Source: an uncultured bacterium
GTDB lineage: Bacteria; Cyanobacteriota; Vampirovibrionia; Obscuribacterales; Obscuribacteraceae
Reading direction: 5' to 3'
DNA: 64,000 nucleotides
Assembly: GCA_903835185.1 (NCBI GenBank)
Contig: CAILLX010000163.1
Location: 52,087-116,086 of the forward strand
Shown here: piece after piece, positions 1-9,226 of the stretch
Layout: every line of letters starts with the position of its first letter
Position numbering within the stretch: the first letter of the stretch is position 1
The notes under the pieces: generated by a model
The model's input: only the letters and a program-made list of their open reading frames with translations
Told to the model about the DNA's origin: nothing
Database searches by the model: none
Translations under genes and position numbers: made by a program

Positions 1-2
1 AG

Positions 3-398
3 CATTTTCAGGACCCTGCCGGTTATTACAAGGTGATTAATATTCACCCCTCCCTTTTGCCGTCATTTCCCGGGCGATCAGCTTATGAGGATGCGTTTGC
101 CTATGGTGTCAGAGTTTCCGGTGTTACTGTTCACCTGCTGGATGACCTTGTCGATCATGGACCAATCCTTGCTCAAGAGTCGTACCTGCGGCTGGAATCG
201 GATACGCTGGAGACTTTCCAGGCGCGCGGGCTTGCCATTGAGCATGTGCTTTATCCGGCAGTTTTGCAGTCGATCTCGCGACAAGGGATACGACTGCTCC
301 CCAAGACACGGCATATTGAGAAAGCAGAAGCTGTGGCCGCAGCCAGCGGCTCTTGCGAAACAGTGCGAATTCGGCGAGGTGCCAAAGAATGCCAGTGA
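3..398 (+). CDS. purN: Phosphoribosylglycinamide formyltransferase, C-terminal part (5' end outside window)
   Basis: This is the third step of de novo purine synthesis, in which the formyl group of 10-formyl-THF is transferred to GAR in the cytoplasm. The reading frame is open back to the left edge, so the N-terminal half, including the GAR phosphate-binding loop, lies outside the window. What remains carries the family hallmark INIHPSLLPSFPG, with the catalytic Asn and His, and about 35 residues later the D-H-G-P-I segment with the catalytic Asp that also contacts the folate. The C-terminus ends soon after a GIRLLP strand, as in normal PurN. The stop lies 19 bases before the purL start, so it is the first visible gene of the purine operon. 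A GTG at 33 is an internal codon and not the start. Confidence 0.93.
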   Translation, partial: HFQDPAGYYKVINIHPSLLPSFPGRSAYEDAFAYGVRVSGVTVHLLDDLVDHGPILAQESYLRLESDTLETFQARGLAIEHVLYPAVLQSISRQGIRLLPKTRHIEKAEAVAAASGSCETVRIRRGAKECQ

Positions 399-417
399 GT
401 GATGAGGTAGTAAGCGT

Positions 418-3400
418 ATGACCAAAGCAACAACAGCTCAAAAGGCGGACAAACCGGCTGACATCGCCTGTAGCGAATCAGTGCTTTGCCTGGCTGTGGT
501 ACCGCTCCAGACACTATCTGAAGAGAGCAAGATAGTTTCGTTCCCAATCTATTGGGTGCATTGCAATGAAGCTGGACGTGATCTTGCAGGCGATCTACAA
601 CTGGTTGGCGCCTTGGAAGAGATTCTGACAGATCCGCTCTTGGAAAAGCTGTGGTGTGTGCCTGCTGGTGAGCAGAAGCCGTGGGCTCAGCAATGGGCAG
701 AGAAAGGATTCCGTTTCTGGGCAGAGCGACAGTTTTGCCCAGGAGTCACCGATAATCTTGCACATACTGTCGAGGAGGCTCTGGCACTGAAGAATATTGC
801 AGGTGGAATTAAGGTAGCATCAGGAACAGCTTTCTTGTTCAGATCCGACAGTGAGATGGCATCCAGGGCGGCAGTTGACAGGTACAGCCGGTATCGCTTC
901 TACCACCCGCTAAGCGATCATTTTGAGATTCACGATCTTTCTGGCAAGAAGGCTGCTCGGGAGACTTATCTCACCTTCCCTGCTGTGCATTTGCCGAAGC
1001 CAAAGCCGGCTCAGGTAATTTCGCTTGATTTGAGCGAAGAGTGTCTTGAAGAGCTCAGCCGCACACGGCTGCTGGCTTTAAATGGTGCTGAGATGGCGGC
1101 AATAAAGAAGTATTTTAAAAAGAAGGAGATCAAAAAGGCGAGAGCAGCCAGGAAGCTTCCTGAATGGCCAAACGACGTCGAACTGGAGATCATTGCTCAG
1201 ACATGGTCTGAGCATTGCAAACATAAGATCTTTAACGCCAAAATTGCACATACTGATCATAGCGGCAGTGGTAGCGACCGTCCTGTTGTAATTAAGAGTT
1301 TGTATAAGAGCTATATACAGGCTGCCACTACCGCGCTTGCAGATCAACGACCAGATCTGTTGTCTGTGTTTGAAGACAACTCAGGTGTTGTTCGTTGGGA
1401 TGACGAATCGGCAGTGTGCTTTAAAGTTGAGACGCACAACTCGCCCTCAGCGCTTGAACCATACGGTGGTGCTCTGACAGGCATTCTTGGCGTTAACCGA
1501 GATATTCTTGGTACTGGCCTTGGTGCTAAGCCCATCTTCAATACTGACGTTTTTTGCTTTGCCTTCCCAACAGAATCGCTACCGGAGCGGCCGAAGTTGC
1601 TGCCTGCCAAGACCATCCTGGATGGAGTGCGTAAAGGTGTTGAGGATGGTGGTAATAAGAGCGGTATTCCGACAGTCAACGGTGCCATCTACTTTCATCC
1701 TGGTTATCGGGCCAAACCGCTGGTCTTTTGCGGCACTGGCGGATTGATGCCACTTTCTGTGGGCGGAATGTCGGCAATTGCTAAACATACTGCTGTCGGA
1801 GATACAATTGTTATGGCCGGCGGGCGTGTTGGTGTAGATGGAGTGCATGGGGCTACCTTCTCTTCCGAGGCGCTTCACGAAGGATCTCCAGTATCGGCTG
1901 TTCAGATAGGCGATCCATTTACACAGAAGCGGCTTTCCGACTTTATTATCGAGGCTCGAGACCAGGGGCTGATAACTGGCATCACCGACAACGGTGCAGG
2001 CGGATTGTCATCCTCGGTTGGTGAAATGGCTCGATTGACAGGTGGTGCTGTGATTGAGCTTGACGAAGTTCCGCTCAAGTATCCTGGCCTTACCGATTGG
2101 GAGATAGTTGTATCCGAGTCGCAAGAGCGTATGACTTGCTCGACGAGGAGGTTTGAGGAGCTGCAGAAGCTTGCCTGCAAGCATAGAGTTGAAGTTAGCG
2201 CTATTGGTACCTTTAACGAGAGCGGTTTTTTTGAGGTTACTCGTGCAGGCAAACCGGTGGCATTATTAGACCTTGTTTTCTTGCATGATGGACTACCTGA
2301 GATGAATCTTGAGTCTGAGTGGAGTCCTCTTCACATTGAATCAGAGATTGGACCGTCTCCACGCGAGCTGTCTCAATCGCTTATCTCCTTGCTTTCGCAC
2401 CCAAACATATCCAGTCGGGAGGCTGTCATCAGACAGTATGATCATGAGGTGCAGGGCACAAGCGTAGTCAAGCCGCTCATGGGCCCGCAACAGCAGGCTC
2501 CGTGCGATGCGGCCGTGCAAAAGCCACATTATGACAAGGATGCGGCTCTAGTGGTGTCATGTGGGTTGGCTCCGGCATTGAGCAAGTTTGACACTTATCT
2601 GATGGCTGTTTCGGCGGTAGATGAGGCGGTGCGCAATGCAGTTTGTGTTGGTGCCGATCCAGCGACACTGGCTATTCTAGATAATTTCTGCTGGCCCGAC
2701 CCGGTAGCAGGAGCGCGTAATCCTGATGGCAAGTACAAGCTAGGTCAGCTTGTACGGGCTTGCCAAGGCTTGTTTGATGCTGCGATCGCCTATGCAACGC
2801 CTATAATCTCGGGCAAAGACAGCATGAAGAATGATTTTGATGATGGTGTACTGCGTTTGTCGATACCGCCGACACTGCTGGTCTCTGCACTGGGCAAGAT
2901 ATCTCATTGCGAGAACGCTGTAACGATGGAGTTTAAGTCGGCAGGCGACCTTATCTATCTTGTGACTGCTGGGACTATTGGGCTTGCAGGTAGCCAGTAT
3001 GAGGAGATTCAAGGGTGGTCTTCGGGCTGGCTGCCAACAACTGACATCAAGAGGGCAGCCTGGCTGTATCGCACACTCCACAGTGCTATGGTGAGCGGTT
3101 GGGTACGCTCCTGCCATGATCTCTCTGAAGGAGGGCTTGGTGTGGCGCTGGCTGAATGTGTGATTGGCAGTAAACTTGGTGCTCGCATCGACTCAGATAG
3201 AGTGCTGTCAACATTCAATGACATTCCTGGAGATGTTGCTGAGCGATTCGGCTTGAACAAACGCCTTGATATAGCTTTGTTTGCTGAAGGACCCTCACGA
3301 ATGTTGGTGTCGATTGATCCTCAACACCAGCGCAGATGGGAGACCCTGTGGGGCGGTGTCGGCTGCTTCCGCCTTGGAGCCGTTGAGCAGTTGAGCCGGC

Positions 3401-3504
3401 TGAGGATTTTGTCAGCAGTTGGAAAGCCGCATCTCGATATGACAGCAGAGGGTCTTTCTTTTGCCTGGAAGTCAGCTTTGCCGTTCGGAGAGGAAAATAA
3501 CTAA
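418..3504 (+). CDS. purL: Phosphoribosylformylglycinamidine synthase, large-type PurL with PurS-like N-terminus (1028 aa)
   Basis: Cytoplasmic ATP-dependent conversion of FGAR to FGAM, using ammonia from PurQ. The protein is much longer than the small PurL (about 740 aa) yet lacks the glutaminase domain of the about 1300-aa fused enzyme. Residues about 60-125 resemble the PurS-like domain (LTDPLLEKLW and CPGVTDN segments). Then come a linker and the catalytic halves: SEHCKHK at 264-270, ETHNSP from 338, GGNKSGIPTVNG, and a second AIR-synthase-like half with ISGKDSMKND. No separate purS is visible, which fits a built-in PurS domain. GAGG at 404-407 precedes the ATG. The stop overlaps the purQ start by one base (TAATG), so translation is probably coupled. 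The domain boundaries are estimated by eye. Confidence 0.95.
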   Translation: MTKATTAQKADKPADIACSESVLCLAVVPLQTLSEESKIVSFPIYWVHCNEAGRDLAGDLQLVGALEEILTDPLLEKLWCVPAGEQKPWAQQWAEKGFRFWAERQFCPGVTDNLAHTVEEALALKNIAGGIKVASGTAFLFRSDSEMASRAAVDRYSRYRFYHPLSDHFEIHDLSGKKAARETYLTFPAVHLPKPKPAQVISLDLSEECLEELSRTRLLALNGAEMAAIKKYFKKKEIKKARAARKLPEWPNDVELEIIAQTWSEHCKHKIFNAKIAHTDHSGSGSDRPVVIKSLYKSYIQAATTALADQRPDLLSVFEDNSGVVRWDDESAVCFKVETHNSPSALEPYGGALTGILGVNRDILGTGLGAKPIFNTDVFCFAFPTESLPERPKLLPAKTILDGVRKGVEDGGNKSGIPTVNGAIYFHPGYRAKPLVFCGTGGLMPLSVGGMSAIAKHTAVGDTIVMAGGRVGVDGVHGATFSSEALHEGSPVSAVQIGDPFTQKRLSDFIIEARDQGLITGITDNGAGGLSSSVGEMARLTGGAVIELDEVPLKYPGLTDWEIVVSESQERMTCSTRRFEELQKLACKHRVEVSAIGTFNESGFFEVTRAGKPVALLDLVFLHDGLPEMNLESEWSPLHIESEIGPSPRELSQSLISLLSHPNISSREAVIRQYDHEVQGTSVVKPLMGPQQQAPCDAAVQKPHYDKDAALVVSCGLAPALSKFDTYLMAVSAVDEAVRNAVCVGADPATLAILDNFCWPDPVAGARNPDGKYKLGQLVRACQGLFDAAIAYATPIISGKDSMKNDFDDGVLRLSIPPTLLVSALGKISHCENAVTMEFKSAGDLIYLVTAGTIGLAGSQYEEIQGWSSGWLPTTDIKRAAWLYRTLHSAMVSGWVRSCHDLSEGGLGVALAECVIGSKLGARIDSDRVLSTFNDIPGDVAERFGLNKRLDIALFAEGPSRMLVSIDPQHQRRWETLWGGVGCFRLGAVEQLSRLRILSAVGKPHLDMTAEGLSFAWKSALPFGEENN

Positions 3505-4298
3505 TGAGCCAACCAAAAGCGTTGATTATTTGTGGAGATGGAATTAATTGCGATGCTGAGACAGCATGGGCGCTTAACTTGGCTGGATTCGATGCGGAGC
3601 GTGTGCATGTAAGCGACCTTTTGCAACGTCCTGCGTTGTTGGACAGCGTCAAAATGCTTACTTTACCGGGCGGTTTCTCCTTCGGTGATGAAATTGCATC
3701 TGGTAAGGTGCTGGCTTTGAAGATTAAGGACCATATGAGCGACCTTCTCCACCAGTTTGTCGAGAACGGGAATCTTGTGCTCGGCATCTGCAATGGGTTC
3801 CAGGTTCTGGTGCAGATCGGCTTCTTGCCGCTGTCAGACAGAGACGCACCACGAGTGGTGACGCTCACCAAAAATGGAGGTGGCAAGTTTGTCAATCGCT
3901 GGGTAGATCTTGTTGTCGACAGCAGTGTCCCCTGTCATTTCTTCGATTCGCTTGAGGTGTTGCAGCTACCTGTGCGTCACGGTGAAGGGCGGCTTGTGGT
4001 TGCAGGCGAGATGCCGCTTGCAGTAGATACTGTCAAGCAGCATGCTCCCTTGCGTTATAAGGAGGACTTTAACGGCAGTTTTGACAGAATTGCAGCACTG
4101 TCAAATTCCACCGGTACAGTTCTGGGTTTGATGCCGCATCCAGAAGCTTTTGTGCGATGGACTCAGCATCCCAACTGGCATCGCACTTTGCCAGAGGTCG
4201 ATAAGACCAGGCGCAAGACCAAAGTGGTTGTCGAGACAGAGCCACATGGTCTGGTCATTTTGCGTAATGCTGCCAGGATGTTGGGTGCTCAGACATGA
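3504..4298 (+). CDS. purQ: Phosphoribosylformylglycinamidine synthase, glutaminase subunit
   Basis: Class I glutamine amidotransferase that hydrolyses glutamine and channels ammonia to PurL. The triad is visible: nucleophile Cys96 in GICNGFQ, then His212 and Glu214 in MPHPE. The PGGFSFGDE oxyanion-region motif is at about 55-63. At 264 aa it is somewhat longer than the small PurQ (about 225 aa) and resembles the C-terminal domain of the fused large FGAM synthase, which agrees with the long PurL upstream. It starts on the last base of the purL stop and its own stop overlaps purM (ATGA), so purL-purQ-purM form one translationally coupled block. Confidence 0.95.
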   Translation: MSQPKALIICGDGINCDAETAWALNLAGFDAERVHVSDLLQRPALLDSVKMLTLPGGFSFGDEIASGKVLALKIKDHMSDLLHQFVENGNLVLGICNGFQVLVQIGFLPLSDRDAPRVVTLTKNGGGKFVNRWVDLVVDSSVPCHFFDSLEVLQLPVRHGEGRLVVAGEMPLAVDTVKQHAPLRYKEDFNGSFDRIAALSNSTGTVLGLMPHPEAFVRWTQHPNWHRTLPEVDKTRRKTKVVVETEPHGLVILRNAARMLGAQT

Positions 4299-5293
4299 CA
4301 GATAGTGATTACACTTATGCAGCAGCTGGAGTCAATATTCACAGGGCTGAATCTTTTGTTGAGCGATTGAAGTCTTCTTCTCGGCGAGCAGGGCATACAC
4401 AGCTCTGGCCAGGTGCTGGTGGGTATGCTGCAGTTTATCCGGTCACTGAGAACCAGGGTATTGCTCTTACAACAGATGGTGTTGGTACCAAGCTTTTAAT
4501 AGCTTGCCAATTGAAGCAGTACGATACTATTGGGATAGACCTGGTGGCAATGTGTGCCAACGACCTCATCTGTGTTGGTGCCAGACCAACGTTGTTTCTT
4601 GACTATTATGCTGTCGGCTCTCTGGAAGAGACGCAGGCTGACGCGTTAATTGCCGGGATTGTGTTCGGCTGCGATCTCTCAGGCATGATTTTAGCCGGGG
4701 GCGAGACAGCTGAAATGCCTGATTTGTACGACAGTTCGCACTTTGACATTGCCGGGTTTGCTGTCGGTGATGTGTCCAGGCAGCGACTGCTCACTGGCGA
4801 CCAGATTAGACCAGGGCAAAAACTGGTCGGGGTAGCCTCCAGCGGCATTCATTCTAATGGTCTGTCTCTAGCACGCAAGATCTTGCAAAGTGATGAGCGG
4901 CATATGAAGCAGTTGCTCACTCCAACAAGCATTTATGTTAAGCCGGTTAATGAGCTGTTGGAGGTGCAGAGTGAGCAGGTGACCGGGATTTCTCATATAA
5001 CAGGCGGGGGCTGGCGCAACATTCTGAGACTCAACAAGCAAGTCGGGTATCATATTGATAATCCGCTGACGGTCTGCCCGATTTTTTCCGAGCTTGGCAA
5101 GTTCGTGTCGCAGGACGAGATGTACAAAACATTCAATATGGGAATGGGTTTATGTCTGGTAGTGCGACAAGACACCAGGGTGGTTATTGAGGCGTTTGCC
5201 TCTGCTGGTTTTAAGGCATCCGAGATTGGTTTTGTGACTGATAAGACAGGACAGATAACAATTGCAGGTTCACAGGTTGTTCTTCATAATTAA
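4295..5293 (+). CDS. purM: Phosphoribosylformylglycinamidine cyclo-ligase (AIR synthetase)
   Basis: ATP-dependent ring closure of FGAM to AIR, the fifth step of purine synthesis. The 332-aa length is normal. Recognisable segments are TTDGVGTKL, GIDLVAMCANDLICVGA, GGETAEMPDLY and SSGIHSNGLSLARK, followed by HITGGGW near residue 230, all hallmarks of the PurM/PurL ATP-binding superfamily. The ATG overlaps the purQ stop by four bases and needs no strong ribosome-binding site of its own. The next gene, purH, starts 33 bases after the stop. Nothing is unusual in the sequence. Confidence 0.96.
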   Translation: MTDSDYTYAAAGVNIHRAESFVERLKSSSRRAGHTQLWPGAGGYAAVYPVTENQGIALTTDGVGTKLLIACQLKQYDTIGIDLVAMCANDLICVGARPTLFLDYYAVGSLEETQADALIAGIVFGCDLSGMILAGGETAEMPDLYDSSHFDIAGFAVGDVSRQRLLTGDQIRPGQKLVGVASSGIHSNGLSLARKILQSDERHMKQLLTPTSIYVKPVNELLEVQSEQVTGISHITGGGWRNILRLNKQVGYHIDNPLTVCPIFSELGKFVSQDEMYKTFNMGMGLCLVVRQDTRVVIEAFASAGFKASEIGFVTDKTGQITIAGSQVVLHN

Positions 5294-5326
5294 TGGCATC
5301 CCAAATATTTGAGGAAGTTTGAGCAC

Positions 5327-6895
5327 ATGCTGACAATTCTAGTAAGCGTCTCCGACAAGACCGGTTTGGATAAGTTCCTCAAGCGACTGGAGCGGTTTGA
5401 CACGCTGAAACTAATAGCTACCAGGAGTACCAGTAAGTTTCTTGAAGAACATGGTTTTGCCTGCACCACAGTGGAGGAGCTAACAAAGTTTCCTGAGATA
5501 CTTTCTGGTCGTGTGAAGACATTGCATCCCAAGGTATTAGGTGGCATTCTCTCCCGCCCGTCAGTCGAAGATAGGAATGTCTTGTCGCAGATGGATATTC
5601 CTGAGATTGATATGGTTGTAGTCAATCTTTATCCTTTTGAAGCGAAGCTCAAGGAAGGTTTGAGCGAACCGGAGATGGTCGAACATATTGATGTTGGCGG
5701 CGTTACTCTGCTGCGAGCTGCTGCCAAGAATTTCCAACGAGTAGCTGTCGTTTGCCATCCGGATGAGTATGATCTGGTGATTGAGAATATGGATGCCAAC
5801 GGCGGGCAGATGACTGTAGCAGCCAGAAAGATGCTGGCATATAATGCCTTTCAAAAGAGTTCCGGGTATGATCAGCAGATTGCCTCTTATTTTGCCAGAC
5901 AGGTTGCTGCTGGAGAACTTGATCTGGAGATTCCTGAACTAATAGATATTCGTCTCAGTCAGCACGAAGCGCTTAGGTATGGTGAAAATCCGCATCAGGC
6001 TGCCGGTTGGTATCAAGATGATGCTGGACGTTTCCCTGATTTTAAGTCGTTCCCACCATTTGAACAGCTTCAGGGTAAAGAGATCTCAGCTAACAATATT
6101 ACAGATGTCTATGCTCTGGTGAGAATCCTGCGTGAGCTGACCGGTCCGGCTGCTTGCATAATTAAGCATAACAACCCTTGTGGTGTGGCATTAGGTAGAA
6201 CTCTTGCCGAGGCTTTCGAAAAAGCGCATGCTTGTGATCCGCTCTCTGCATTTGGTGGCATATACGGAGTTACCGGCAGAATAGATGGTGCACTGGCAAA
6301 ACGCATCATTGAGGGGTTTGTTGAAGTAGTTGTTGCTCCTGGATTTGAGCCAGAAGCGCTTGATGCTTTTAGGCGACGAAAAAATCTCAGGGTACTGCGC
6401 ATTGAGCCCGCAGTGCTGCATCCTTCGCATTTCGGAGCATGGAAGGTCAAAGACCTCCAGGAGTTCGGCTGGATTGTCGAGAAGGAGACGGAGCCGCCGG
6501 TTACACCGCTACAGTTTAAATGTATAGTGGGTACTCCACCAGGACCAGATCTGTTGCCTGATATTGGATTTGCCTGGTCGGTAGTGAAGCATCTTACGTC
6601 TAATGCTATCTTCATAGCCAGGCACGGCTCATCCATCGGATTTGGCATGGGGCAGACCAGTCGCATAGCTGCAGTCAAACATGCTCTGGCTCAGGCAGGG
6701 GATAAGGCAGCTGGAGCTATTATGGCTTCCGATGCGTTCTTCCCGGCGGTTGATAATATTGAAGCTGCTGCAAAAGCAGGGATAAGTCTCATTATTCAAC
6801 CGGGCGGCAGCGTGAAAGATGAAGACGTAATTGCAGAATGTGCTAAGGCAGGCATCACAATGCTCTTCACAGGGCAGCGTGGCTTCAGACATTAA
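5327..6895 (+). CDS. purH: Bifunctional AICAR transformylase / IMP cyclohydrolase
   Basis: Last two steps to IMP. The N-terminal MGS-like cyclohydrolase domain opens with SVSDKTGL and contains SGRVKTLHPK and IDVGGVTLLRAA. The AICAR formyltransferase domain follows with LRYGENPHQ, the catalytic KHNNPCG, DPLSAFGG, GMGQTSR and a normal C-terminal GQRGFRH. The reading frame extends to a TTG at 5309, but GAGGA at 5311-5315 lies 11 bases before the ATG at 5327. That start gives the usual short lead before SVSDKTG, so the protein is 522 aa. It is the last gene of the purine block. Downstream lies a palindromic element (6940-7043) that could help end transcription. Confidence 0.95.
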   Translation: MLTILVSVSDKTGLDKFLKRLERFDTLKLIATRSTSKFLEEHGFACTTVEELTKFPEILSGRVKTLHPKVLGGILSRPSVEDRNVLSQMDIPEIDMVVVNLYPFEAKLKEGLSEPEMVEHIDVGGVTLLRAAAKNFQRVAVVCHPDEYDLVIENMDANGGQMTVAARKMLAYNAFQKSSGYDQQIASYFARQVAAGELDLEIPELIDIRLSQHEALRYGENPHQAAGWYQDDAGRFPDFKSFPPFEQLQGKEISANNITDVYALVRILRELTGPAACIIKHNNPCGVALGRTLAEAFEKAHACDPLSAFGGIYGVTGRIDGALAKRIIEGFVEVVVAPGFEPEALDAFRRRKNLRVLRIEPAVLHPSHFGAWKVKDLQEFGWIVEKETEPPVTPLQFKCIVGTPPGPDLLPDIGFAWSVVKHLTSNAIFIARHGSSIGFGMGQTSRIAAVKHALAQAGDKAAGAIMASDAFFPAVDNIEAAAKAGISLIIQPGGSVKDEDVIAECAKAGITMLFTGQRGFRH

Positions 6896-6939
6896 GGTGC
6901 AATGGTAGTCTGCATACAAGATTGACTGCCTGCCAGACC

Positions 6940-7043
6940 CAATACCGTTTAGATAAGCGGTCTACAACTTGAAGAGGGGCGGCTCGCGAGCCGCCCAGTG
7001 GGCGCGTTCCGACGCGCACCTACGTCTTAACTGAACGGTATTG
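6940..7043. repeat. 104-bp MITE/REP-like palindromic element with terminal inverted repeats
   Basis: The ends are 18-base inverted repeats: CAATACCGTTTAGATAAG at 6940-6957 and the inverse of CAATACCGTTCAGTTAAG at 7026-7043, matching at 16 of 18 positions. Inside is a perfect 20-base palindrome, GGGCGGCTCGCGAGCCGCCC, and a second GGCGCGT...ACGCGC hairpin. The same left end and the same GC-rich cores recur at 13379 and, less completely, at 30949, so this is a dispersed family. It lies between purH and the serpin gene. No coding capacity and no clear target-site duplication were seen. Confidence 0.75.
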
Positions 7044-7095
7044 TTGCTAGATCACAGGCAGCACAGCATTTGGCGCATGGGAAACAGGCTCTTGC

Positions 7096-7128
7096 TTGGC
7101 AGATCCTGCGAAGTTTAGATGTTATACT
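7096..7128 (+). promoter_or_regulatory. Candidate sigma70-type promoter of the serpin gene
   Basis: An extended -10 box, TG-T-TATACT, ends at 7128, 44 bases before the serpin start. A TTGGCA at 7096-7101 is a possible -35, but its 21-base spacer is too long, so the extended -10 would have to carry recognition. It is a candidate by eye only. Confidence 0.35.
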
Positions 7129-7171
7129 CTGCGGCATTGGCTAGCCAGTTTTTCGGCAGGAGGACAGCAGC

Positions 7172-8419
7172 ATGATGGCAAGGGTAAACACTTCAGGATC
7201 CTTTATGCGAACCGTATCATCAGTCTTTGCAGCGTTGTTGTTGCTGTCAGCTGTCCCATGCTGTGCAGCTATTCAGACAGACGGGAATGCTCTGGTTCCA
7301 GGGTGTAACCAGTTCGGCGTGAAGTTGTTACAGCTGATCGACAAGTCCTCCGCCGGCAAGAATATCTTAATCTCCAGCTATAGCATCTCTGAAGCAATGA
7401 ATATGACTGCATCTGGTGCCTCTGGCGCCAGCACTCGCGAAATTTATGACGTCATTGACGGGAGCAAACTTTCGGCTGAAGCGATTAGTTCTGCAGCAAA
7501 GCAGCTCAGAGATTCATTGCGTGAGTCAACGGACGCTGATCCTAAGGTTAAGATTACAATCGCCAATTCTCTCTGGGTAAGTCAGCAGGTTGTGCTGAAG
7601 AAGAGCTTTATCGACGAATGTAAATCAATGTATGACGCAATGGTTCGCAATGTCGATTTTGGCACAGCTGCTGCAGTGGACGCTATTAACAACTGGGTTA
7701 AGCAAGCAACAATTGGCAAGATTAGCAAGTTGGTCAGTCGCAGCAATGTGGATAGCTCCACTGTTGCTGTACTCGTCAATGCAATCTATTTTAAGGGGCT
7801 CTGGTCAAAACCGTTCAAGAGTCAGCTCACAACTGATCAGGAGTTCCACAGGACGAACAATGACACCAAAATGGTCAAAATGATGAATGACACCAGGAAG
7901 TTTTTGTACGCTTCCAGTGGAGATGCTGAGATGATTGCTCTTCCTTACGGGCAGGGGCGTATGCGTATGCTTGTAGTCCTGCCTGCCAAAAACCTGACTG
8001 CCAGTGCCTTCTTGTCCAGCCTGAACACTGATAAGCTCATGAATATGAGACGCTCTCTCAATTCTCGTCAGGTCAATCTCCTTCTGCCCAAGTTTAAATT
8101 GGAGTTTGGTGTTTACTCGCTGCCTCCTGCTTTGAAGATGATGGGCATTAAGGGAATCTTTCGGGGCGGGGAGTTCCAGAAAATGAGTTCAGCTGGAGCC
8201 ACGTTCCAAGTTACAGACGTTCTTCATAAGGCAATCATGGAAGTTGATGAAGAAGGGACGGTGGCTGCAGCTGCAACAGCTGTTTTAATTTCCAGACACG
8301 CAGTGCAGTTTGAACAACCGCTCGAAATGCGTGTCGATCATCCATTCCTAGTATTCATTGAAGACACCAAATCTGGGATGTTGCTATTCTCGGGGCTTGT
8401 TAGAGATCCTCAATTTTGA
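7172..8419 (+). CDS. Exported serpin (serine/cysteine protease inhibitor)
   Basis: A 415-aa protein with an N-terminal hydrophobic signal segment (about residues 12-33) followed by a complete serpin fold. VNAIYFKGLW and the C-terminal HPFLVFIEDTKSG...FSGLV are family signatures. The reactive-centre hinge E361-G-T-V-A-A-A-A-T369 has the small residues at P14-P8 needed for strand insertion, so it should be an inhibitory serpin. Counting P15 = Gly362 puts P1 at His376 with Arg375 at P2. A one-residue shorter loop would make Arg the P1. AGGAGG at 7158-7163, 8 bases before the first ATG, sets the start. It converges on the DUF4384/caspase genes, whose last stop is 57 bases away. The target protease is unknown. 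Confidence 0.93.
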   Translation: MMARVNTSGSFMRTVSSVFAALLLLSAVPCCAAIQTDGNALVPGCNQFGVKLLQLIDKSSAGKNILISSYSISEAMNMTASGASGASTREIYDVIDGSKLSAEAISSAAKQLRDSLRESTDADPKVKITIANSLWVSQQVVLKKSFIDECKSMYDAMVRNVDFGTAAAVDAINNWVKQATIGKISKLVSRSNVDSSTVAVLVNAIYFKGLWSKPFKSQLTTDQEFHRTNNDTKMVKMMNDTRKFLYASSGDAEMIALPYGQGRMRMLVVLPAKNLTASAFLSSLNTDKLMNMRRSLNSRQVNLLLPKFKLEFGVYSLPPALKMMGIKGIFRGGEFQKMSSAGATFQVTDVLHKAIMEVDEEGTVAAAATAVLISRHAVQFEQPLEMRVDHPFLVFIEDTKSGMLLFSGLVRDPQF

Positions 8420-8475
8420 AAGTGTATAAGCTCAATGTTTGACTATGCAATCAGCAGGAGGGACTTTCTGATCTG

Positions 8476-9225
8476 TTATGGGCTGTAATCACCAGGTTCG
8501 GAAGAACGATTATTGACTCTGGTGTCAGGAAGCGAAAGATGATTGAGAGCCACATCGACGAAGACAAGTGATGACGGATCTCTCTGCACTACATAAGTTG
8601 CGCTGTGCTGTTTGTTGCTGCCAGGCTCTGTTCTGTTTGAATCTGAGCCGACCGAGATTCCGTCTGGTACTCTGGTCAGCCCTTTGCTTAAGGAGATGCT
8701 CTGGCGCGAGGACAATATCTCTTCAACATTTATTGCCGTGCGAGAGAGGATAAAGACCAGATGCTCAATGCCTGGATTATTGTCGAAGCGAATGAGCCCG
8801 TTGCCGGGAAGAACATACTCTTGACCGGCATGGAGCAAATTGTTCTGTGGTGATGCTGGCGATGGGAATAGACGGGCTTGTTTGCCGGTTGTACCTTCAG
8901 CTAAGGCGATATAGGCATAGCCGGTGAAGCTGGTTTTGATATGTATAGCAATACCGTCACCGCTATAAAAAGAATCGTCAGCCGAACAAAGGATGGGGGT
9001 TTGTCCGGCGCGGTGCAATTCAATTGTGTAAGACAGACCGTTGCTTAACACTGCGGACGGTTTGTGTAGCTGCTCGACAAAGAGATCTTTGGCATTTTCA
9101 TTTGCCGGAGCAACTGGCTGCTGCGCGAGCGCACTATGAGCAGTAACAATAACGGTGAGGAAAACAGCCAGGCACAGGTTGACAAGGCAACGTTTTCGAC
9201 CGGATTGCGTAAACTGGTTAGCCAT
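8476..9225 (-). CDS. Exported DUF4384-domain protein
   Basis: A 249-aa protein with a signal peptide ending near SALA-QQ (residue about 35). The core (about 60-175) has the DUF4384 look: a DGIAIHIKTSFTGYAYIA stretch, then the L-F-P-S segment and a GNGLIRFDNNPG loop. The polar tail is probably flexible. DUF4384 is often fused to or encoded beside caspase-family peptidases, and here it follows the TPR-caspase gene directly. Its ATG (9223-9225) begins one base after the upstream stop, with GGAG inside the upstream gene, so the two are almost certainly translationally coupled. A longer reading frame to 9339 exists, but the shorter start gives the signal peptide and the Shine-Dalgarno. The molecular role of DUF4384 is not established. 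Confidence 0.8.
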   Translation of the reverse strand: MANQFTQSGRKRCLVNLCLAVFLTVIVTAHSALAQQPVAPANENAKDLFVEQLHKPSAVLSNGLSYTIELHRAGQTPILCSADDSFYSGDGIAIHIKTSFTGYAYIALAEGTTGKQARLFPSPASPQNNLLHAGQEYVLPGNGLIRFDNNPGIEHLVFILSRTAINVEEILSSRQSISLSKGLTRVPDGISVGSDSNRTEPGSNKQHSATYVVQRDPSSLVFVDVALNHLSLPDTRVNNRSSEPGDYSP

Positions 9226-9226
9226 A

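Noticed and set aside
3215-3895. 226-codon leftward frame over purL/purQ
   Set aside because: Shadow of two highly conserved genes; the protein reads as random Ser/Pro-rich sequence.
6109-6678. 189-codon leftward frame inside purH
   Set aside because: Antisense to the conserved AICAR transformylase domain, with no independent evidence.
7172-8419. Serpin P1 Asp that would match caspase specificity of the CrmA kind
   Set aside because: The loop has Arg-His and no Asp at the scissile region, so a classical caspase inhibitor of the CrmA type is not supported.
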